Source of the DNA: Luteimonas padinae
GTDB lineage: Bacteria > Pseudomonadota > Gammaproteobacteria > Xanthomonadales > Xanthomonadaceae
Direction of reading: 5' to 3'
DNA length: 56,777 nt
NCBI RefSeq assembly: GCF_014652935.1
Contig: NZ_BMZT01000013.1
Location: forward strand, 1-56,777
Made by a program: the position numbers and the translations under genes. The stretch's first letter is position 1; each line of letters starts with the position of its first letter. This document shows positions 18,712 through 29,739 of the stretch, one piece after another. The notes below the pieces were generated by a model that saw nothing but the letters and a program-made list of their open reading frames with translations, was not told where the DNA came from and did no database searches.

Positions 18712-19524
18712 TCAGCTGCGCAGGCCCACTCCCCGCTTCAGCAGCCACAGCCCCAGCGCGCCCAGCGCGACGACGAAGCCGACCATCAGCGCATACGCCA
18801 CCCACAGCGGCACGTCGCTCTGGCCGAGCAGGCCGTATCGGAACGCGTTGACCATGTAGAAGATCGGGTTGGCGTGCGTGGCCGCTTCCGCCCAGCCCGG
18901 CAGCAGCTTGACCGAATAGAACACGCCGCCGAGGTAGGTCAGCGGGGTGAGGATGAAGATCGGCACGATCGCCACGTCGTCGAACTTCTTCGCGAACACG
19001 GCGTTGACGAAGCCGGCCAGCGAGAAGATCGTCGCACCCAGCAGCACGGTGGACAGCGTCACCAGCGGGTGCGGGATGCGCACGGTGGTGAACAGCATCG
19101 CGATGCAGAGCACGATCACGCCCACCATCAGCCCGCGCAGCACGGCGCCGGCCACGTAGCCGCCCAGGATCACCCAGGGCGGCATCGGGCTGACCAGCAG
19201 CTCCTCGACGTGGCGCCCGAACTTGGCGCCGAAGAACGACGACGAGATGTTGCCGTAGCTGTTCTGGATCACGCTCATCATCACCAGGCCGGGGACGATG
19301 AAGTCCATGTAGGTGATGCCGTCCATGGTCCCGATGCGGCTGCCGATCAGCCCGCCGAAGATCAGGAAGTACAGCGTCATGGTGATCGCCGGCGGCACCA
19401 GGGTCTGGCTCCAGATGCGCAGGATGCGCGTCACCTCGCGGCGCGCGATGGTGCCGAGGGCGACGAGGTTGGCGCGCAGCGGAGAGGCGTCGGCCGGGGG
19501 CGGCGTGGTCGGGATGCGGCTCAT
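18712..19524 (-). CDS. yadH: ABC-2 type transporter permease, YadH-like
   Basis: 270 residues with six hydrophobic segments of the ABC-2 permease fold, including the conserved block SPMPPWVILGGYVAGAVLRG and PLTYLGGVFYSV ... ANPIFYMVNAFRYG. It would form the membrane half of an exporter with the ATPase gene directly upstream. Their ends overlap (ATGA), which indicates translational coupling. Similar to E. coli YadH, whose substrate is not established. Confidence 0.88.
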   Translation of the reverse strand: MSRIPTTPPPADASPLRANLVALGTIARREVTRILRIWSQTLVPPAITMTLYFLIFGGLIGSRIGTMDGITYMDFIVPGLVMMSVIQNSYGNISSSFFGAKFGRHVEELLVSPMPPWVILGGYVAGAVLRGLMVGVIVLCIAMLFTTVRIPHPLVTLSTVLLGATIFSLAGFVNAVFAKKFDDVAIVPIFILTPLTYLGGVFYSVKLLPGWAEAATHANPIFYMVNAFRYGLLGQSDVPLWVAYALMVGFVVALGALGLWLLKRGVGLRS

Positions 19525-20513
19525 GCGGCGGGTCCGTTGGGGCCTGGGGGGGTGGCAGCGCGTGCGGGGGTGGCGGCTGCTCCCGGGTCGCCGGTCATGC
19601 GCACGAACAGCTCCTCCAGCCGGTTGGACTTGTTGCGCATCGAGCGCACGCGGATGCCGGCGGCATCGAGCGCTGCGAACACGCGGTTGAGGTCCATCGC
19701 GCGCGGCATGTCGACGTCGAGGGTGTGCGCGTCCGCGGCGCGCACCTGGGCGCCGGGAACGTCGGGCAGCATCGCGGGCAGGTCGTCCTCGACGTCGAAC
19801 AGGAAGCCCTCGACGTCGAGCCTGGACAGCAGCGCGCGCATCGGCCCGGCCTCGACGATGCGGCCGTGGTCGATGATGGCGAGGTTGCGGCAGAGGTTCT
19901 CCGCCTCCTCCAGGTAGTGCGTGGTGAGGATGATGGTGGTGCCGCTGGCGTTGATCCGGCGCAGGGTTTGCCACATGCCGCGGCGGATCTCGATGTCGAC
20001 GCCGGCGGTGGGCTCGTCGAGGATCAGCAGCTTCGGCCGGGTCATCATCGCGCGCGCGATCATCAGCCGCCGCTTCATGCCGCCCGAGAGCGTGCGGCTC
20101 ATCTTCTCGGCCTTGTCCCACAGCTGCGCCGAGCGCAGCTCCTCTTCCGCGCGCACCATCGCCTCCGCGCGCGGGATGCCGTAGAAGCCGGCGTAGTTGA
20201 CCAGGATGTCGAGCGGCTTCTCGAACATGTTGAAGTTGATTTCCTGCGGCACCAGGCCAAGCAGGCGCATCGCCCGGTCGCGCTCGGCGTGCAGGTCGAC
20301 GTCGAACACGCGCACTTCGCCCGAGGTCTTGTTGACCAGGGACGAGACGATGCCGATCAGGGTCGACTTGCCGGCGCCGTTGGGGCCCAGCAGCGCGTAG
20401 AAGTCGCCGGGCGCGACATCCAGCGAGACGCCCTTCAGGGCCTCGACGCCATTGTCGTAGGTCTTGCGCAGGTCGCGCACGGAAAGCGCGGCGGGCGGTG
20501 CGGCTTCGCTCAT
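19521..20513 (-). CDS. yadG: ABC transporter ATP-binding protein, YadG-like
   Basis: 330 residues: Walker A GPNGAGKST (43-51), a Q-loop (LVPQEINFN), signature LSGGMKRR, Walker B LLILDEPTAGVD and the H-loop TTHYLEEAE. The C-terminal extension of about 100 residues is typical of ABC-2 exporters of the YadG/NodI kind. It is the first gene of the yadG-yadH pair and divergent from the flavin reductase gene, 70 bp away. The substrate is unknown. Confidence 0.9.
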   Translation of the reverse strand: MSEAAPPAALSVRDLRKTYDNGVEALKGVSLDVAPGDFYALLGPNGAGKSTLIGIVSSLVNKTSGEVRVFDVDLHAERDRAMRLLGLVPQEINFNMFEKPLDILVNYAGFYGIPRAEAMVRAEEELRSAQLWDKAEKMSRTLSGGMKRRLMIARAMMTRPKLLILDEPTAGVDIEIRRGMWQTLRRINASGTTIILTTHYLEEAENLCRNLAIIDHGRIVEAGPMRALLSRLDVEGFLFDVEDDLPAMLPDVPGAQVRAADAHTLDVDMPRAMDLNRVFAALDAAGIRVRSMRNKSNRLEELFVRMTGDPGAAATPARAATPPGPNGPAA

Positions 20514-20551
20514 CGGGTTTCCCTGGGCGCGGGGGGGATCGGGGGAGCGGT

Positions 20552-20557
20552 ATTATA
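20552..20557 (-). promoter_or_regulatory. Candidate -10 box for yadGH
   Basis: On the minus strand the sequence reads TATAAT, 39 nt before the yadG start. It is the only AT-rich block in the 70-bp divergent gap. No good -35 hexamer is seen at 16-18 nt, so the call rests on the -10 alone. Confidence 0.4.
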
Positions 20558-20583
20558 GAAGTCCCGCGGGCCCCGGCCCGGCA

Positions 20584-21360
20584 ATGGTCCGTTCCATCGT
20601 GCCCGCACTGTTCCCGCTGAAGCTCGCCTCGCGCCGGATGCTGGCGCCGACCGTCGCCCACCTCGCCTTCAGCCGCGACGACGGCCTGCCGCTGGACTAC
20701 ATCCCCGGCCAGTTCATCCAGGTCCATTTCGAATACGCCGACGGCAGCGCGGCCAGGCGCAGCTATTCGCTGGCCACCATCCACGACCACGCGATGGGGC
20801 CGGGCGAGCTGGTCGAGATCGCGGTCAGCTACGTGCCCGGCGGCGCCGCCACCGCGCTGTTCGAGAACCTCGACATCGGCGGCACCGTGCAGGCCAGCGG
20901 GCCCTTCGGCCGCTTCTGCCTGCAGCCGCGCGACGACAATCGCCGCTACCTGCTGGTCGGCACCGGCACCGGCGTCACCCCCTACCGCGCGATGCTGCCG
21001 CTGCTGGAGCAGGCGATGGCCTCCCGCGGCGTCGAGGTCGTGCTGCTGTTCGGCGCACGCAGCCCCGACGAGCTGCTCTACGGCGACGAGTTCCGCGCCT
21101 TCGCCGACGCGCACCCGGGCTTCCGCTTCGTGCCCTGCTTCTCGCGCGCGCTGCCCAAGCCGGGCTCGGCGCACGACCATCCCGACGTGCGCCACGGCTA
21201 CGTGCAGCAGTTCCTGGCCGAGTTCGCGCCCTCGGCCGAGGGCGACATCGCCTACCTCTGCGGCAATCCGGACATGGTCGACGCCTGCTTCGAGGCGCTG
21301 AAGGCGCATGGCCTGCCGGTGCCGCACATCCGCCGCGAGAAGTACGTCAGCAGCAAGTAG
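20584..21360 (+). CDS. Ferredoxin-NADP reductase family flavoprotein
   Basis: 258 residues. An FAD-binding barrel with the RRSYSLATIHD motif (the RxYS motif that binds FAD) is followed by an NAD(P)-binding domain with GTGTGVTPYRAML and CGNPDMVDACFEAL. This is the FNR fold that passes electrons between NAD(P)H and ferredoxin or flavodoxin. There is no iron-sulfur domain. The C-terminus ends in a Lys/Ser tail (REKYVSSK), not in the aromatic residue seen in Fpr proteins, so the electron partner is open. The ATG at 20584 is the best start, though a GTG at 20599 is possible. Confidence 0.85.
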   Translation: MVRSIVPALFPLKLASRRMLAPTVAHLAFSRDDGLPLDYIPGQFIQVHFEYADGSAARRSYSLATIHDHAMGPGELVEIAVSYVPGGAATALFENLDIGGTVQASGPFGRFCLQPRDDNRRYLLVGTGTGVTPYRAMLPLLEQAMASRGVEVVLLFGARSPDELLYGDEFRAFADAHPGFRFVPCFSRALPKPGSAHDHPDVRHGYVQQFLAEFAPSAEGDIAYLCGNPDMVDACFEALKAHGLPVPHIRREKYVSSK

Positions 21361-21481
21361 GCACCGGGCCCGTCGCCCCGCTACAGGGCGCGTGGCGGGC
21401 TGGTCACATACGGGGCCGGGCGCGCGTCCGGGGAGGACAGGACGAGCGCATCGAATCCATCTTCCAACCCGGGGACGACGA

Positions 21482-22996
21482 ATGAGAACAAGACGAGCCA
21501 TCAGGGCGATCCTGCCCGTCGCGGCGCTGGCGGCGCTGCTCGCCGGCTGCACGCCCGCGCCCGAGGGCGGCGGGGCGCCCGACACCCGCCTGCGCGTGGG
21601 CGACATCACGTTCGAGCCGTGTTCGCTCAGCGCCGTGGGCGCGCGCGCGGTCGAGGCCCAGTGCGCCCGCTTCGAGGTGCCCGAGGACCACGACGCGCCC
21701 GACGGGCGCCGCATCGGCCTCGCGCTGGCGCTGCTGCCGGCCGAAGGCACGGCCGAACCCGACCCGGTGGTGATGATCGCCGGCGGCCCCGGCCAATCGG
21801 CGCTTGAGTCCTATCCGCAGGTGGCGGCGGCGTTCTCCGACCTGCGCCGCAACCGCCACGTGCTGCTGGTCGACGCCCGCGGCACCGGTGGCTCGCACCC
21901 GCTGCACTGCGCGGCGGAGGACGAGGGCAGCGCGTTCGACGTCGAACAGATGACGGCCGAGGCCATGCGCGCCTTCGCCGAGCGCTGTCGCGACGCGCTG
22001 TCGGCCGACGGCACCGACCTGCGCCGCTACGGCACCACCGACCACGTGCGCGACCTCGAAGCGGTGCGCAAGGCGCTGGGCGCGCCGCAGCTCAACCTCG
22101 TGGGCATCTCCTACGGCACGCGCGTGGCGCAGCAGTACGCCAAGGCCTGGCCGGAGGCCACGCGCACCGTGGTGCTCGACGGCGTGGTGCCGAATGCGAT
22201 GGTGCTGGGCCAGGAGCACGCGCGTAACCTCGAGCAGGCGCTGGACACCCAGTTCCAGCGCTGCCGCGACGAACCCGCCTGCGTCGGCACCCTGGGCGAC
22301 CCGTCGGCGCAGCTGGACGCGGTGCGCGCCACGCTGGAAGCCAGCGACCTGGCCCCGGTGCAGTACCGCCATCCGGTCAGCGGCGAATGGCTGGAGGACC
22401 GGCCCTCGTTCGGCCATCTCGCGGCCCTGCTGCGCATGTTCTCCTACCAGCCCGCGGCCTCGGCCACCCTGCCACTGCTGCTGCACGACGCCTCGCAGGG
22501 CCGCTACGCGCCGATGATGTCGCAGGCGCGGATGCTGGCCGACTCGCTGGACAGCCAGATGGCGCAGGGCATGCAGCTGTCGGTGATCTGCACCGAGGAC
22601 GTGGCCGACATGGCCATCGATCCCGAGGACGCCGGCAGCCTGCTCGGCACCGGCATGGTCGAGTTCTTCCACGCGCAGTGCCCGGCCTGGCCGACGGCGC
22701 CGCGCGCGGGCGGCTTCCGCGATCCGCTGTCCGGCGACGTGCCGGTGCTCGCGATCAGCGGCGAGTTCGATCCGGTCACGCCGGCGCGCTACGGCGAAGA
22801 AGTGACCCGGCACCTGGCCAACGGCCGCCACCTGGTCGCCCCCGGCCAGGGCCATAACGTCATCGGTGCGGGCTGCATGCCGAAGCTGTTCGCGCAGTTC
22901 GTCGAGCGCGCCGACGCCTCGGACATCGACGCCAGCTGCCTCGACCGCCTCGCGGCGGCGCCGCCCTTCGCGGGCAACTACGGATGGGAGCCCTGA
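21482..22996 (+). CDS. Lipoprotein alpha/beta hydrolase with TAP-like C-terminus
   Basis: 504 residues, an S33-type hydrolase related to tripeptidyl/prolyl aminopeptidases. It has a lipobox (LLAGC, Cys near 20), an oxyanion strand (IAGGPGQSA), the nucleophile elbow GISYGTR and a late catalytic segment (ISGEFDPVTP ... GQGHN) in the TAP-like domain. It probably trims peptides or esters in the periplasm. The stop at 22996 is one base before the ATG of an ABC ATPase gene, so hydrolase and transporter form one operon. Confidence 0.88.
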   Translation: MRTRRAIRAILPVAALAALLAGCTPAPEGGGAPDTRLRVGDITFEPCSLSAVGARAVEAQCARFEVPEDHDAPDGRRIGLALALLPAEGTAEPDPVVMIAGGPGQSALESYPQVAAAFSDLRRNRHVLLVDARGTGGSHPLHCAAEDEGSAFDVEQMTAEAMRAFAERCRDALSADGTDLRRYGTTDHVRDLEAVRKALGAPQLNLVGISYGTRVAQQYAKAWPEATRTVVLDGVVPNAMVLGQEHARNLEQALDTQFQRCRDEPACVGTLGDPSAQLDAVRATLEASDLAPVQYRHPVSGEWLEDRPSFGHLAALLRMFSYQPAASATLPLLLHDASQGRYAPMMSQARMLADSLDSQMAQGMQLSVICTEDVADMAIDPEDAGSLLGTGMVEFFHAQCPAWPTAPRAGGFRDPLSGDVPVLAISGEFDPVTPARYGEEVTRHLANGRHLVAPGQGHNVIGAGCMPKLFAQFVERADASDIDASCLDRLAAAPPFAGNYGWEP

Positions 22997-22997
22997 G

Positions 22998-23740
<743 letters not shown>

Positions 23741-23744
<4 letters not shown>

Positions 23745-24922
23745 AGCTCTTGAACAACACGGTGTGGACCGTGGCCCGCAAGGAACTGGTCGACCTGTTC
23801 CGCGACCGGCGCACGGTGATGCTGGGCCTGCTGATGGGGCCGCTGCTGTTCCCGCTGCTGATCGTCGGCATGGGCACGCTGGCCGAGAAGCGCGCGCGCA
23901 CGCAGCTGGAGTCGGTGCTGGAGGTCCCGGTAATCGGCGCCGCGCACGCGCCGAACCTGGTTGCCTTCCTCGGCACGCGCGACATCGAAGCGACCGAGCC
24001 ACCGGGCGACCCGGAACGCGCGCTGCGCGAGCAGGACCATGACGTGGTGCTGCGCATCCCCGAAGCCTTCCAGGAACAGTGGCGCGGCAGCCGCATGGCC
24101 ACGATCGAGATCCTCTACGACTCGTCGCGCCAGGACTCGCACATCCCCGTGGAGCGCGTGCGCGCGGCGCTGGGCGAGTACAGCCAGCAGGTCGGCGCGC
24201 TGCGCATGATCAGCCGCGGCTTCAGCCCGGAGGCCACGATCGCGGTGATGGTGGCGCAGCGCGACGTCGCCACGCCGGAGGCCAAGCGCGGCATGCTGCT
24301 GGCGATCCTGCCCTACCTGCTGATCTTCAGCTCCTTCCTGGGCGGCGCCTACCTGGTGACCGACGTGACCGCCGGCGAGCGCGAGCGCCAGTCGCTGGAG
24401 CCGCTGCTGGCCACGCCGGCCTCGCGCAGCGCGATCATGAGCGGCAAGATCCTCGCCGCCTGCCTGTTCGGGATGCTCAGCATGGCGCTGATCGTGCTCG
24501 CGTTCCGGCTGAGCTTCGCGCTGGCGCCGGCCGCGATCCAGATGGTCTCGGTGTCGGCGGCGATGATGCTGAAGATCCTGCTGGTGCTGCTGCCCATGGT
24601 GCTGATCGGCACCACCCTGCTGACCCTGATCGCGGCCAGCGTGAAGTCGGTGAAGGAAGCGCAGAGCTACATGAGCGTGTTGATGCTGCTGCCGATCGTG
24701 CCGACGATCGTGCTGATGGTGAACCCGCTCAAGAACGAGCTGTGGCAGTTCGCGGTGCCCTTCCTGGCCCAGAACCAGATGCTGCTGAAGATCATCCGCA
24801 GCGAGTGGGTGTCGCCGCTGGAGTGGGCGACGTACCTGGGCGCGGGCTTCGGCATGGGACTGCTGCTGTGGCTGATGGCGGCGCGGCTGTACCACCGCGA
24901 GAAGCTGGCGATCTCGGCCTGA
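23741..24922 (+). CDS. natB: ABC-2 permease, NatB-like
   Basis: 393 residues. One N-terminal membrane helix (about 25-45) is followed by a large periplasmic region (about 50-180), then five or more helices in the C-terminal half (LLAILPYLLIFSSFLGGAYL onward) and the conserved TAGERERQSLEPLLATP motif of the NatB/ABC-2 group. It forms an exporter with NatA. It ends at a bidirectional terminator shared with the convergent gene on the right. Confidence 0.88.
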
Positions 24923-24940
24923 TCCGCATCGACGCGACAC

Positions 24941-24971
24941 GAAAAAGCCCGGTCGATGGCCGGGCTTCTTC
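24941..24971. terminator. Bidirectional terminator between natB and the TonB-domain lipoprotein gene
   Basis: AAGCCCGG and CCGGGCTT pair around a short loop, with five A residues to the left and CTTCTT to the right. It can end transcripts from both sides and sits between two convergent genes. Confidence 0.8.
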
Positions 24972-24988
24972 GTGGTGGCGCTGGCGCT

Positions 24989-26032
24989 TCAGCCGCCGGG
25001 ATTGAAGGCGATCGTCCGGCGCGTGGTCACCGGCTGCGCGACCGGTTCGAAGCGCCAGCGCCGGACCGCGGCCACGGCTTCGCGGTCGAACACGCGCGGC
25101 GGGTCGGCGCGCACCACGCGCGCGTCGCTGACGCTGCCGTCGGGCGCCACGGTGAACTCGACCTGCACTTCGCCCGACTGCGCGGCGCGCAGGGCCTCGG
25201 CGGGATAGCGCGGCGCCGGCGTGCTCAGCGGGCGCAGCGTGGGCGCCGCGGGCGCCGCCGGCGTGGCCGCGGCCGCCGCCTGCTGCTGCGCGCGACGCTG
25301 CTCGGCGGCACGTTCCTCTGCGGCACGCTGCTCTGCGGCCACGCGCTCGGCCTCGGCGCGGGCCGCGGCGTCGCGCTCGGCGGTGCGCTGCTGCTCGGCC
25401 AGCTGCTCCGCGGCGACGCGCTGCTGGTCGGCCTGCGCGCGTTCGCGTTCGGCGGCGAGCTGGCGCTGGCGTTCGGCTTCCTGCTCGGCGCTCAGGGCCT
25501 GCTGCTCGATGCGGGCCTTGGCCGCCGCGTCGGCGCTGTCGATCGAGGCCTGCAGGCGCTGCAGCGCGGGATGGTTGGCGTCGGCGCGCGCCACCAGCGC
25601 GGCGAGGCGGCGCGACTCCTCGAAGTCTTCGCGGTCGCGCGCCTGCTCGGTGGCGATGACGAGCATCGGCATCAGGTCCGTCAGCGCGCTGGCGACGGCG
25701 GCGTCGCCAGGCGATTTCTCGCGCAGCGCGAGGTAGTACTCGAGCGCGTTGTCGCCCGCGGGCGCGTATAGCCGGCTCTCGGCGTAGGCCGTGCGGCCGC
25801 GCTCGCGCAGCTCGTCGGCACTGAGGGCGGCCAGTGCGTCGGCCTGGGCCGCGGCCTGTTCGGCGGCGGCTTCGGTCGCCGCGGCGGCGGTGGCCGGGCT
25901 ACCGCCGGCAGCCGCGTCGGCAGGCGCCGCGGCCTCGTCCTTGCCGCACGCCGAGATGGCCACGATCAGGGCCGCCGCGAGTGCCAGGCGCGGCAGCCCA
26001 CGCCACGCAGAAGCTTGGTTGTTCAGCAACAT
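24989..26032 (-). CDS. Lipoprotein with coiled coil and TonB C-terminal domain
   Basis: 347 residues. The signal ends in ISAC (Cys29), so the protein is probably acylated instead of having the usual TonB membrane helix. Residues 60-180 are helical and TPR-like. Residues 180-255 are a long Glu/Ala/Arg/Gln coiled coil. The last 80 residues are a TonB C-terminal domain (LSTPAPRYPAEALRAAQSGEVQVEF ... AVAAVRRWRFEP). A lipid-anchored, soluble TonB-like protein could not couple directly to ExbB/ExbD by a transmembrane helix. It may instead be an envelope scaffold. A GGGGGAG precedes the start. Confidence 0.85.
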   Translation of the reverse strand: MLLNNQASAWRGLPRLALAAALIVAISACGKDEAAAPADAAAGGSPATAAAATEAAAEQAAAQADALAALSADELRERGRTAYAESRLYAPAGDNALEYYLALREKSPGDAAVASALTDLMPMLVIATEQARDREDFEESRRLAALVARADANHPALQRLQASIDSADAAAKARIEQQALSAEQEAERQRQLAAERERAQADQQRVAAEQLAEQQRTAERDAAARAEAERVAAEQRAAEERAAEQRRAQQQAAAAATPAAPAAPTLRPLSTPAPRYPAEALRAAQSGEVQVEFTVAPDGSVSDARVVRADPPRVFDREAVAAVRRWRFEPVAQPVTTRRTIAFNPGG

Positions 26033-26052
26033 CGGTTGTACTCCCCCTGGGT

Positions 26053-26066
26053 GTGCGGATCCGCAC
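26053..26066. promoter_or_regulatory. 14-bp perfect palindrome upstream of the TonB-domain lipoprotein
   Basis: GTGCGGATCCGCAC lies 21 nt before the start of the lipoprotein gene, between it and mnmE. It could be an operator or part of a small hairpin. The regulator is unknown. Confidence 0.35.
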
Positions 26067-26127
26067 GTATGCCTAGGACGCGATACGCGGGGCCGTTTGT
26101 CAACACCCGGTCATGGTCCGTCCGGGC

Positions 26128-27471
26128 CTATTTTCCGATGCAGAAGCGCGAAAAGATGTGGCCGAGCAGCGCGTCCGCGTCCACGCGCCTGGTAATGTCG
26201 CCCAAAGCGTGATGTGCATCACGAAGTGACTCCGCCGCGAGATCGAGCGCTTCCGCGTCGAGCGCGGCGGCGGCGGCCTCGAGTCCACGCTGCGCCCGCC
26301 GCAGCGCGTCGACATGGCGCGCACGCGCGGTGAATTCGCCCTCGCCGGAGGCATCGCCCACCACCAGCGCGCGCAGCCGCGCGTGCAGGGCCGCCATGCC
26401 CGCCCCGGTGGTCGCCGACACGCGCAGCGCGCCATCGGGCAGGGGCGGCGCATCGGCCGGCAGCAGGTCGGCCTTGTTGTGCAGCCAGAGCACCTGCGGC
26501 ACGCCGTCGAGATCGGCGGCCACCGCGGCACGGCCGGCGTCGGGATCGCGGGCGTCGACGACGGCGATCGCGAGCCCCGCGCGCCCCAGCTCGTCGCGGG
26601 CGCGACGCATGCCCTCGCGCTCGATCGTGTCGCCGGCGTCGCGCAGGCCGGCGGTGTCCACCAGCACGAGCTCCGCGCCGTCGACGTGGACGGTTTCGCG
26701 CAGCAGGTCGCGCGTGGTGCCGGCGACGTCGGTGACGATCGCGCGCTCGCTGCCGGCCAGCGCGTTGAGCAGCGAACTCTTGCCGGCGTTGGGCGGCCCC
26801 ACGATCACCGCGTGCAGGCCATCGCGCAGGCGGCGGCCACGCTCGGCGTCGCCGAGCAGTGCGGCGAGGTCGGCCCGCGCACGCTGCAGGCGCGCGACCA
26901 GCTGCGCACCGCCCAGGGTTTCCAGCGGCTCGTCGGCGAAATCGATCGCGGCCTCGGCGTGCACGCGGATCGCCAGCAGCTCGTCGGCCAGGGCTTCGAC
27001 GCGGTGCGAGAACCGGCCTTCGAGCGAGCGTCGCGCCGCGCGCGCGGCGGTCAGGTCGCCTGCGGCGACGAGGTCGGCAACCGCCTCGGCCTGGGCCAGG
27101 TCGAGGCGGCCGTTGAGGAAGGCGCGCTCGGTGAACTCGCCCGGCCGTGCCATGCGCGCGCCCAGCGCGCAGCAGCGCGCGACCAGTGCCTGCAGCAGCA
27201 CGGGATTGCCGTGGCCCTGCAGTTCCACCACATCTTCGCCGGTGTAGCTGGCCGGTGCCTGGAACAGCAGGACGATGCCATCGTCGAGGGCCTCACCGTC
27301 GGCATCGAGGAAGCGGACGTGGTGCGCGTGGCGTGGCCGCAGGGCCTGTCGCCCGCAGAGCGTGCGCGCGATCGCGGCGGCCGCGGGGCCGGACAGGCGC
27401 ACGATGCCGACGCCGCCGACGCCGGGCGCGGTGGCGACGGCGGCGATGGTGTCGGAGGCGGCGCGGTTCAT
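26128..27471 (-). CDS. mnmE: tRNA modification GTPase MnmE
   Basis: Works with MnmG to place the carboxymethylaminomethyl group on wobble uridines. 447 residues: an N-terminal folate-binding domain ([22 protein letters not shown]), a helical domain, and an inserted G domain with G1 [10 protein letters not shown]3 DTAG and G4 NKAD. The C-terminal CIGK motif contains the catalytic cysteine. It lies 30 bp after yidC, in the conserved rpmH-rnpA-yidC-mnmE order beside dnaA. Confidence 0.97.
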   Translation of the reverse strand: MNRAASDTIAAVATAPGVGGVGIVRLSGPAAAAIARTLCGRQALRPRHAHHVRFLDADGEALDDGIVLLFQAPASYTGEDVVELQGHGNPVLLQALVARCCALGARMARPGEFTERAFLNGRLDLAQAEAVADLVAAGDLTAARAARRSLEGRFSHRVEALADELLAIRVHAEAAIDFADEPLETLGGAQLVARLQRARADLAALLGDAERGRRLRDGLHAVIVGPPNAGKSSLLNALAGSERAIVTDVAGTTRDLLRETVHVDGAELVLVDTAGLRDAGDTIEREGMRRARDELGRAGLAIAVVDARDPDAGRAAVAADLDGVPQVLWLHNKADLLPADAPPLPDGALRVSATTGAGMAALHARLRALVVGDASGEGEFTARARHVDALRRAQRGLEAAAAALDAEALDLAAESLRDAHHALGDITRRVDADALLGHIFSRFCIGK

Positions 27472-27501
27472 CGCTGCGCCGGGCGCAACCGCCGCCCGGA
27501 C

Positions 27502-29259
27502 TCAGTCCCTGGCAACGGCCTTGGCCGGACGGTCGCCGCCGGCATCGGGCTTGTCGGCGAACTTGCGGATCAGCCACCACTGCTGCAGCAGGCCGAGCGC
27601 GCCGTTGGTCACCCAGTACAGCACCAGGCCCGAGGGGAAGAAGATCATGAACACGCCGAAAACCAGCGGCATCAGCTGCATCATCTTCTGCTGCATCGGG
27701 TCCATGCCGACCATCGGCGCCAGCTTCTGCGTGCCCCACATCACCAGGATGTTGAGCACCGGCAGGATGAAGTACGGATCGCGCGCGGTCAGGTCCTGGA
27801 TCCAGCCGATCCACGGCGCGTGGCGCAGCTCGACCGACTCCAGCAGCACCCAGTACAGGGCCAGCCAGATCGGCATCTGCAGCAGCACCGGCAGGCAGCC
27901 GCCGACGGGATTGATCTTCTCCTTCTTGTACAGCTCCATCATGGCGACCTGGAACTTCTGCTTGTCGTCGCCGTAGCGCTCCTTGAGCTGCTGGATACGC
28001 GGCTGGAACTTGCGCATCTTCGCCATCGACTGGTACTGCGCCTTCGACAGCGGGTACAGGACGGCCTTCACCACCACCACCAGGCCGATAATCGACCAGC
28101 CCCAGTTCTGCAGCAGGCTGTGCAGCTTGTCGAGGATCCAGAACAGGCCCTCGCCCAGGACGGCGAAGATCGAGAAGCGGCTGTAGTCGACGGCGCGGTC
28201 GAGGCCGGGCACGCCCTGCGCCTTGATCTGGCCCACCAGCTTCGGGCCCACCCACAGGCGCGCGCTGGTGCTGGCCTGGTCGCCCGGCGCCACCGCCAGG
28301 CCGGGACCGACCTCGCGGATCAGGTGGTGCATGCCGCCCGCGGGGCCCGGCACGGTGTGCAGGGAGATCGTCACCTCGTCGCTGCCGCCCGGGATCCAGG
28401 CGCTGAAGAAGTGGTGCTGGAGCATCGCCAGCCAGCCGCCGGACTGGCGCACGTTGACCGGGCCCTCGTCGGCGAAATCAGCGTAGCGCACGCGGCTGTA
28501 GCCCTCGCCGGGGCTGAACCAGGTGGCGCCGTACAGGCTGAAGGACTCGGGATTGGTCCAGCCGGTCTTGAGCACCTGCGGCAGGCGCACGAGCTGGCGG
28601 TAGACGTGGCCCTGCCAGAGGCTGTCGCTCCTGTTGTAGACGGTGTCGCGCACCTCGACCACATAGCTGCCGCGGGTGAAGACATAGCTGCGGCGGATGC
28701 TGACGCCGTCGGCGCCGTGCCAGACGAAGGGCACTTCAAGGGTGTCGGCGTTGTCGGCGAGGGCGTACTCCGTGCCCGGCGACTCGGCCACGAAACCGGA
28801 CTCGTGGCTCGGCGCGGCGCTGGTGGCGCTGACCCAGCCGCTCTGCGCGGCATAGAAGCGCTCGGGCGCGTCGTCGAACATGCGCACCGGGGCGCTGTCG
28901 TCGTCGCGCGTCTGCGGGAACTGCAACAGGTCGGCGCGGGCGATCGAGCCGCCGCGCAGCGCAAGGTCGAGCACGTCCGTGCGCACATGCACCAGACCCT
29001 CGGCCGCAGGTGCCGCGGCCGCCTGCGGGTTGCTGCCGGGCACCGCCGCGACCTGCGGCGCTTCCGGTACCGCGCCCGGCACGGCGGGCGCGCCGGGGAT
29101 CGCCTCGGGCGCACCGGGCACCGTGGCAGCGGGATCGGCCGCGGCGGTCGTGGCCTGCGCCGTCGGCAGCGGTTCGCGCTGCTCCTTGCCCCATTCCATC
29201 CACAGCAGGGTCGCCACCATCAGCCAGGCGAAGATCAGGAAGGTACGGGTCTGGTTCAT
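27502..29259 (-). CDS. yidC: Membrane protein insertase YidC
   Basis: Inserts proteins into the inner membrane, alone or with SecYEG. 585 residues: N-terminal membrane helix ([20 protein letters not shown]), a large periplasmic beta domain (about 60-340) and the conserved five-helix core with the cytoplasmic hairpin ([17 protein letters not shown]), [10 protein letters not shown] and [17 protein letters not shown]. The positively charged C-terminus is short. The ATG at 29259 begins the helix. It follows rnpA at once. Confidence 0.97.
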   Translation of the reverse strand: MNQTRTFLIFAWLMVATLLWMEWGKEQREPLPTAQATTAAADPAATVPGAPEAIPGAPAVPGAVPEAPQVAAVPGSNPQAAAAPAAEGLVHVRTDVLDLALRGGSIARADLLQFPQTRDDDSAPVRMFDDAPERFYAAQSGWVSATSAAPSHESGFVAESPGTEYALADNADTLEVPFVWHGADGVSIRRSYVFTRGSYVVEVRDTVYNRSDSLWQGHVYRQLVRLPQVLKTGWTNPESFSLYGATWFSPGEGYSRVRYADFADEGPVNVRQSGGWLAMLQHHFFSAWIPGGSDEVTISLHTVPGPAGGMHHLIREVGPGLAVAPGDQASTSARLWVGPKLVGQIKAQGVPGLDRAVDYSRFSIFAVLGEGLFWILDKLHSLLQNWGWSIIGLVVVVKAVLYPLSKAQYQSMAKMRKFQPRIQQLKERYGDDKQKFQVAMMELYKKEKINPVGGCLPVLLQMPIWLALYWVLLESVELRHAPWIGWIQDLTARDPYFILPVLNILVMWGTQKLAPMVGMDPMQQKMMQLMPLVFGVFMIFFPSGLVLYWVTNGALGLLQQWWLIRKFADKPDAGGDRPAKAVARD

Positions 29260-29272
29260 CGGGCAGGCAGGC

Positions 29273-29689
29273 TCATTCGCCGCTGGGGCGCGGCGTCGGG
29301 ACGTGGACGGGGGATGCGGCGGGCATTGTGCCGCCCGCCTCCGGCGCGGGCAACGCACCGGCGCGGCGCAGCGCGTCGTGGAAGGCCTCGCGCAGCGCGA
29401 CCCGGGTCGCGGACGCGGCGGCGTGGCGCGCCACCACGACATAGGCCGCGGGCGGCAGGCGCTCGCGCAGGGCGCGGAATTCCTCGCGCAGCGCGCGTTT
29501 GATGCGGTTGCGGCCAACCGCGCGGCGGTCGACCTTGCGCGACACGGCCAGGCCCAGCCGGGCCGGCTGGCCGTCGCGGAGCAGGTGCAGGGCGAGCAGG
29601 GGCGTGCCGGTGCGGCGGCCCTCGCTGAAGACGCGGTCGAAATCCGCGCGCACGCGTACGCGCGCTTGGCGGGGCAAGCGGCGGTCCAT
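29273..29689 (-). CDS. rnpA: Ribonuclease P protein component
   Basis: Protein subunit of RNase P, which matures tRNA 5' ends. 138 residues, with the N-terminal [17 protein letters not shown] and the RNR signature [16 protein letters not shown]. The Pro/Ala-rich C-terminal tail of about 25 residues is longer than in many homologues. I chose the ATG at 29689 because it gives the family N-terminus ([12 protein letters not shown]). An ATG at 29740 overlapping the rpmH stop (TGATG) would add 17 residues. Neither has a clear ribosome site, so coupling to rpmH is likely. Confidence 0.92.
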   Translation of the reverse strand: MDRRLPRQARVRVRADFDRVFSEGRRTGTPLLALHLLRDGQPARLGLAVSRKVDRRAVGRNRIKRALREEFRALRERLPPAAYVVVARHAAASATRVALREAFHDALRRAGALPAPEAGGTMPAASPVHVPTPRPSGE

Positions 29690-29739
29690 CGGAACCGGGA
29701 GCGCGACGGGGCGGCCGGCGTGCGGGCCGCCCGCGATCA

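Noticed and set aside
16160..18859. An 899-codon plus-strand frame opposite the OmpA lipoproteins
   Set aside because: The minus-strand genes have signals, lipoboxes and OmpA motifs. The plus frame has repeated text only because the two genes are paralogues.
26314..29502. A 1062-codon open frame on the plus strand across mnmE, yidC and rnpA
   Set aside because: It is antisense to three certain genes. Its composition is Arg/Ala/Gly/His-rich with no motifs, as expected from the high GC third positions of the real genes.
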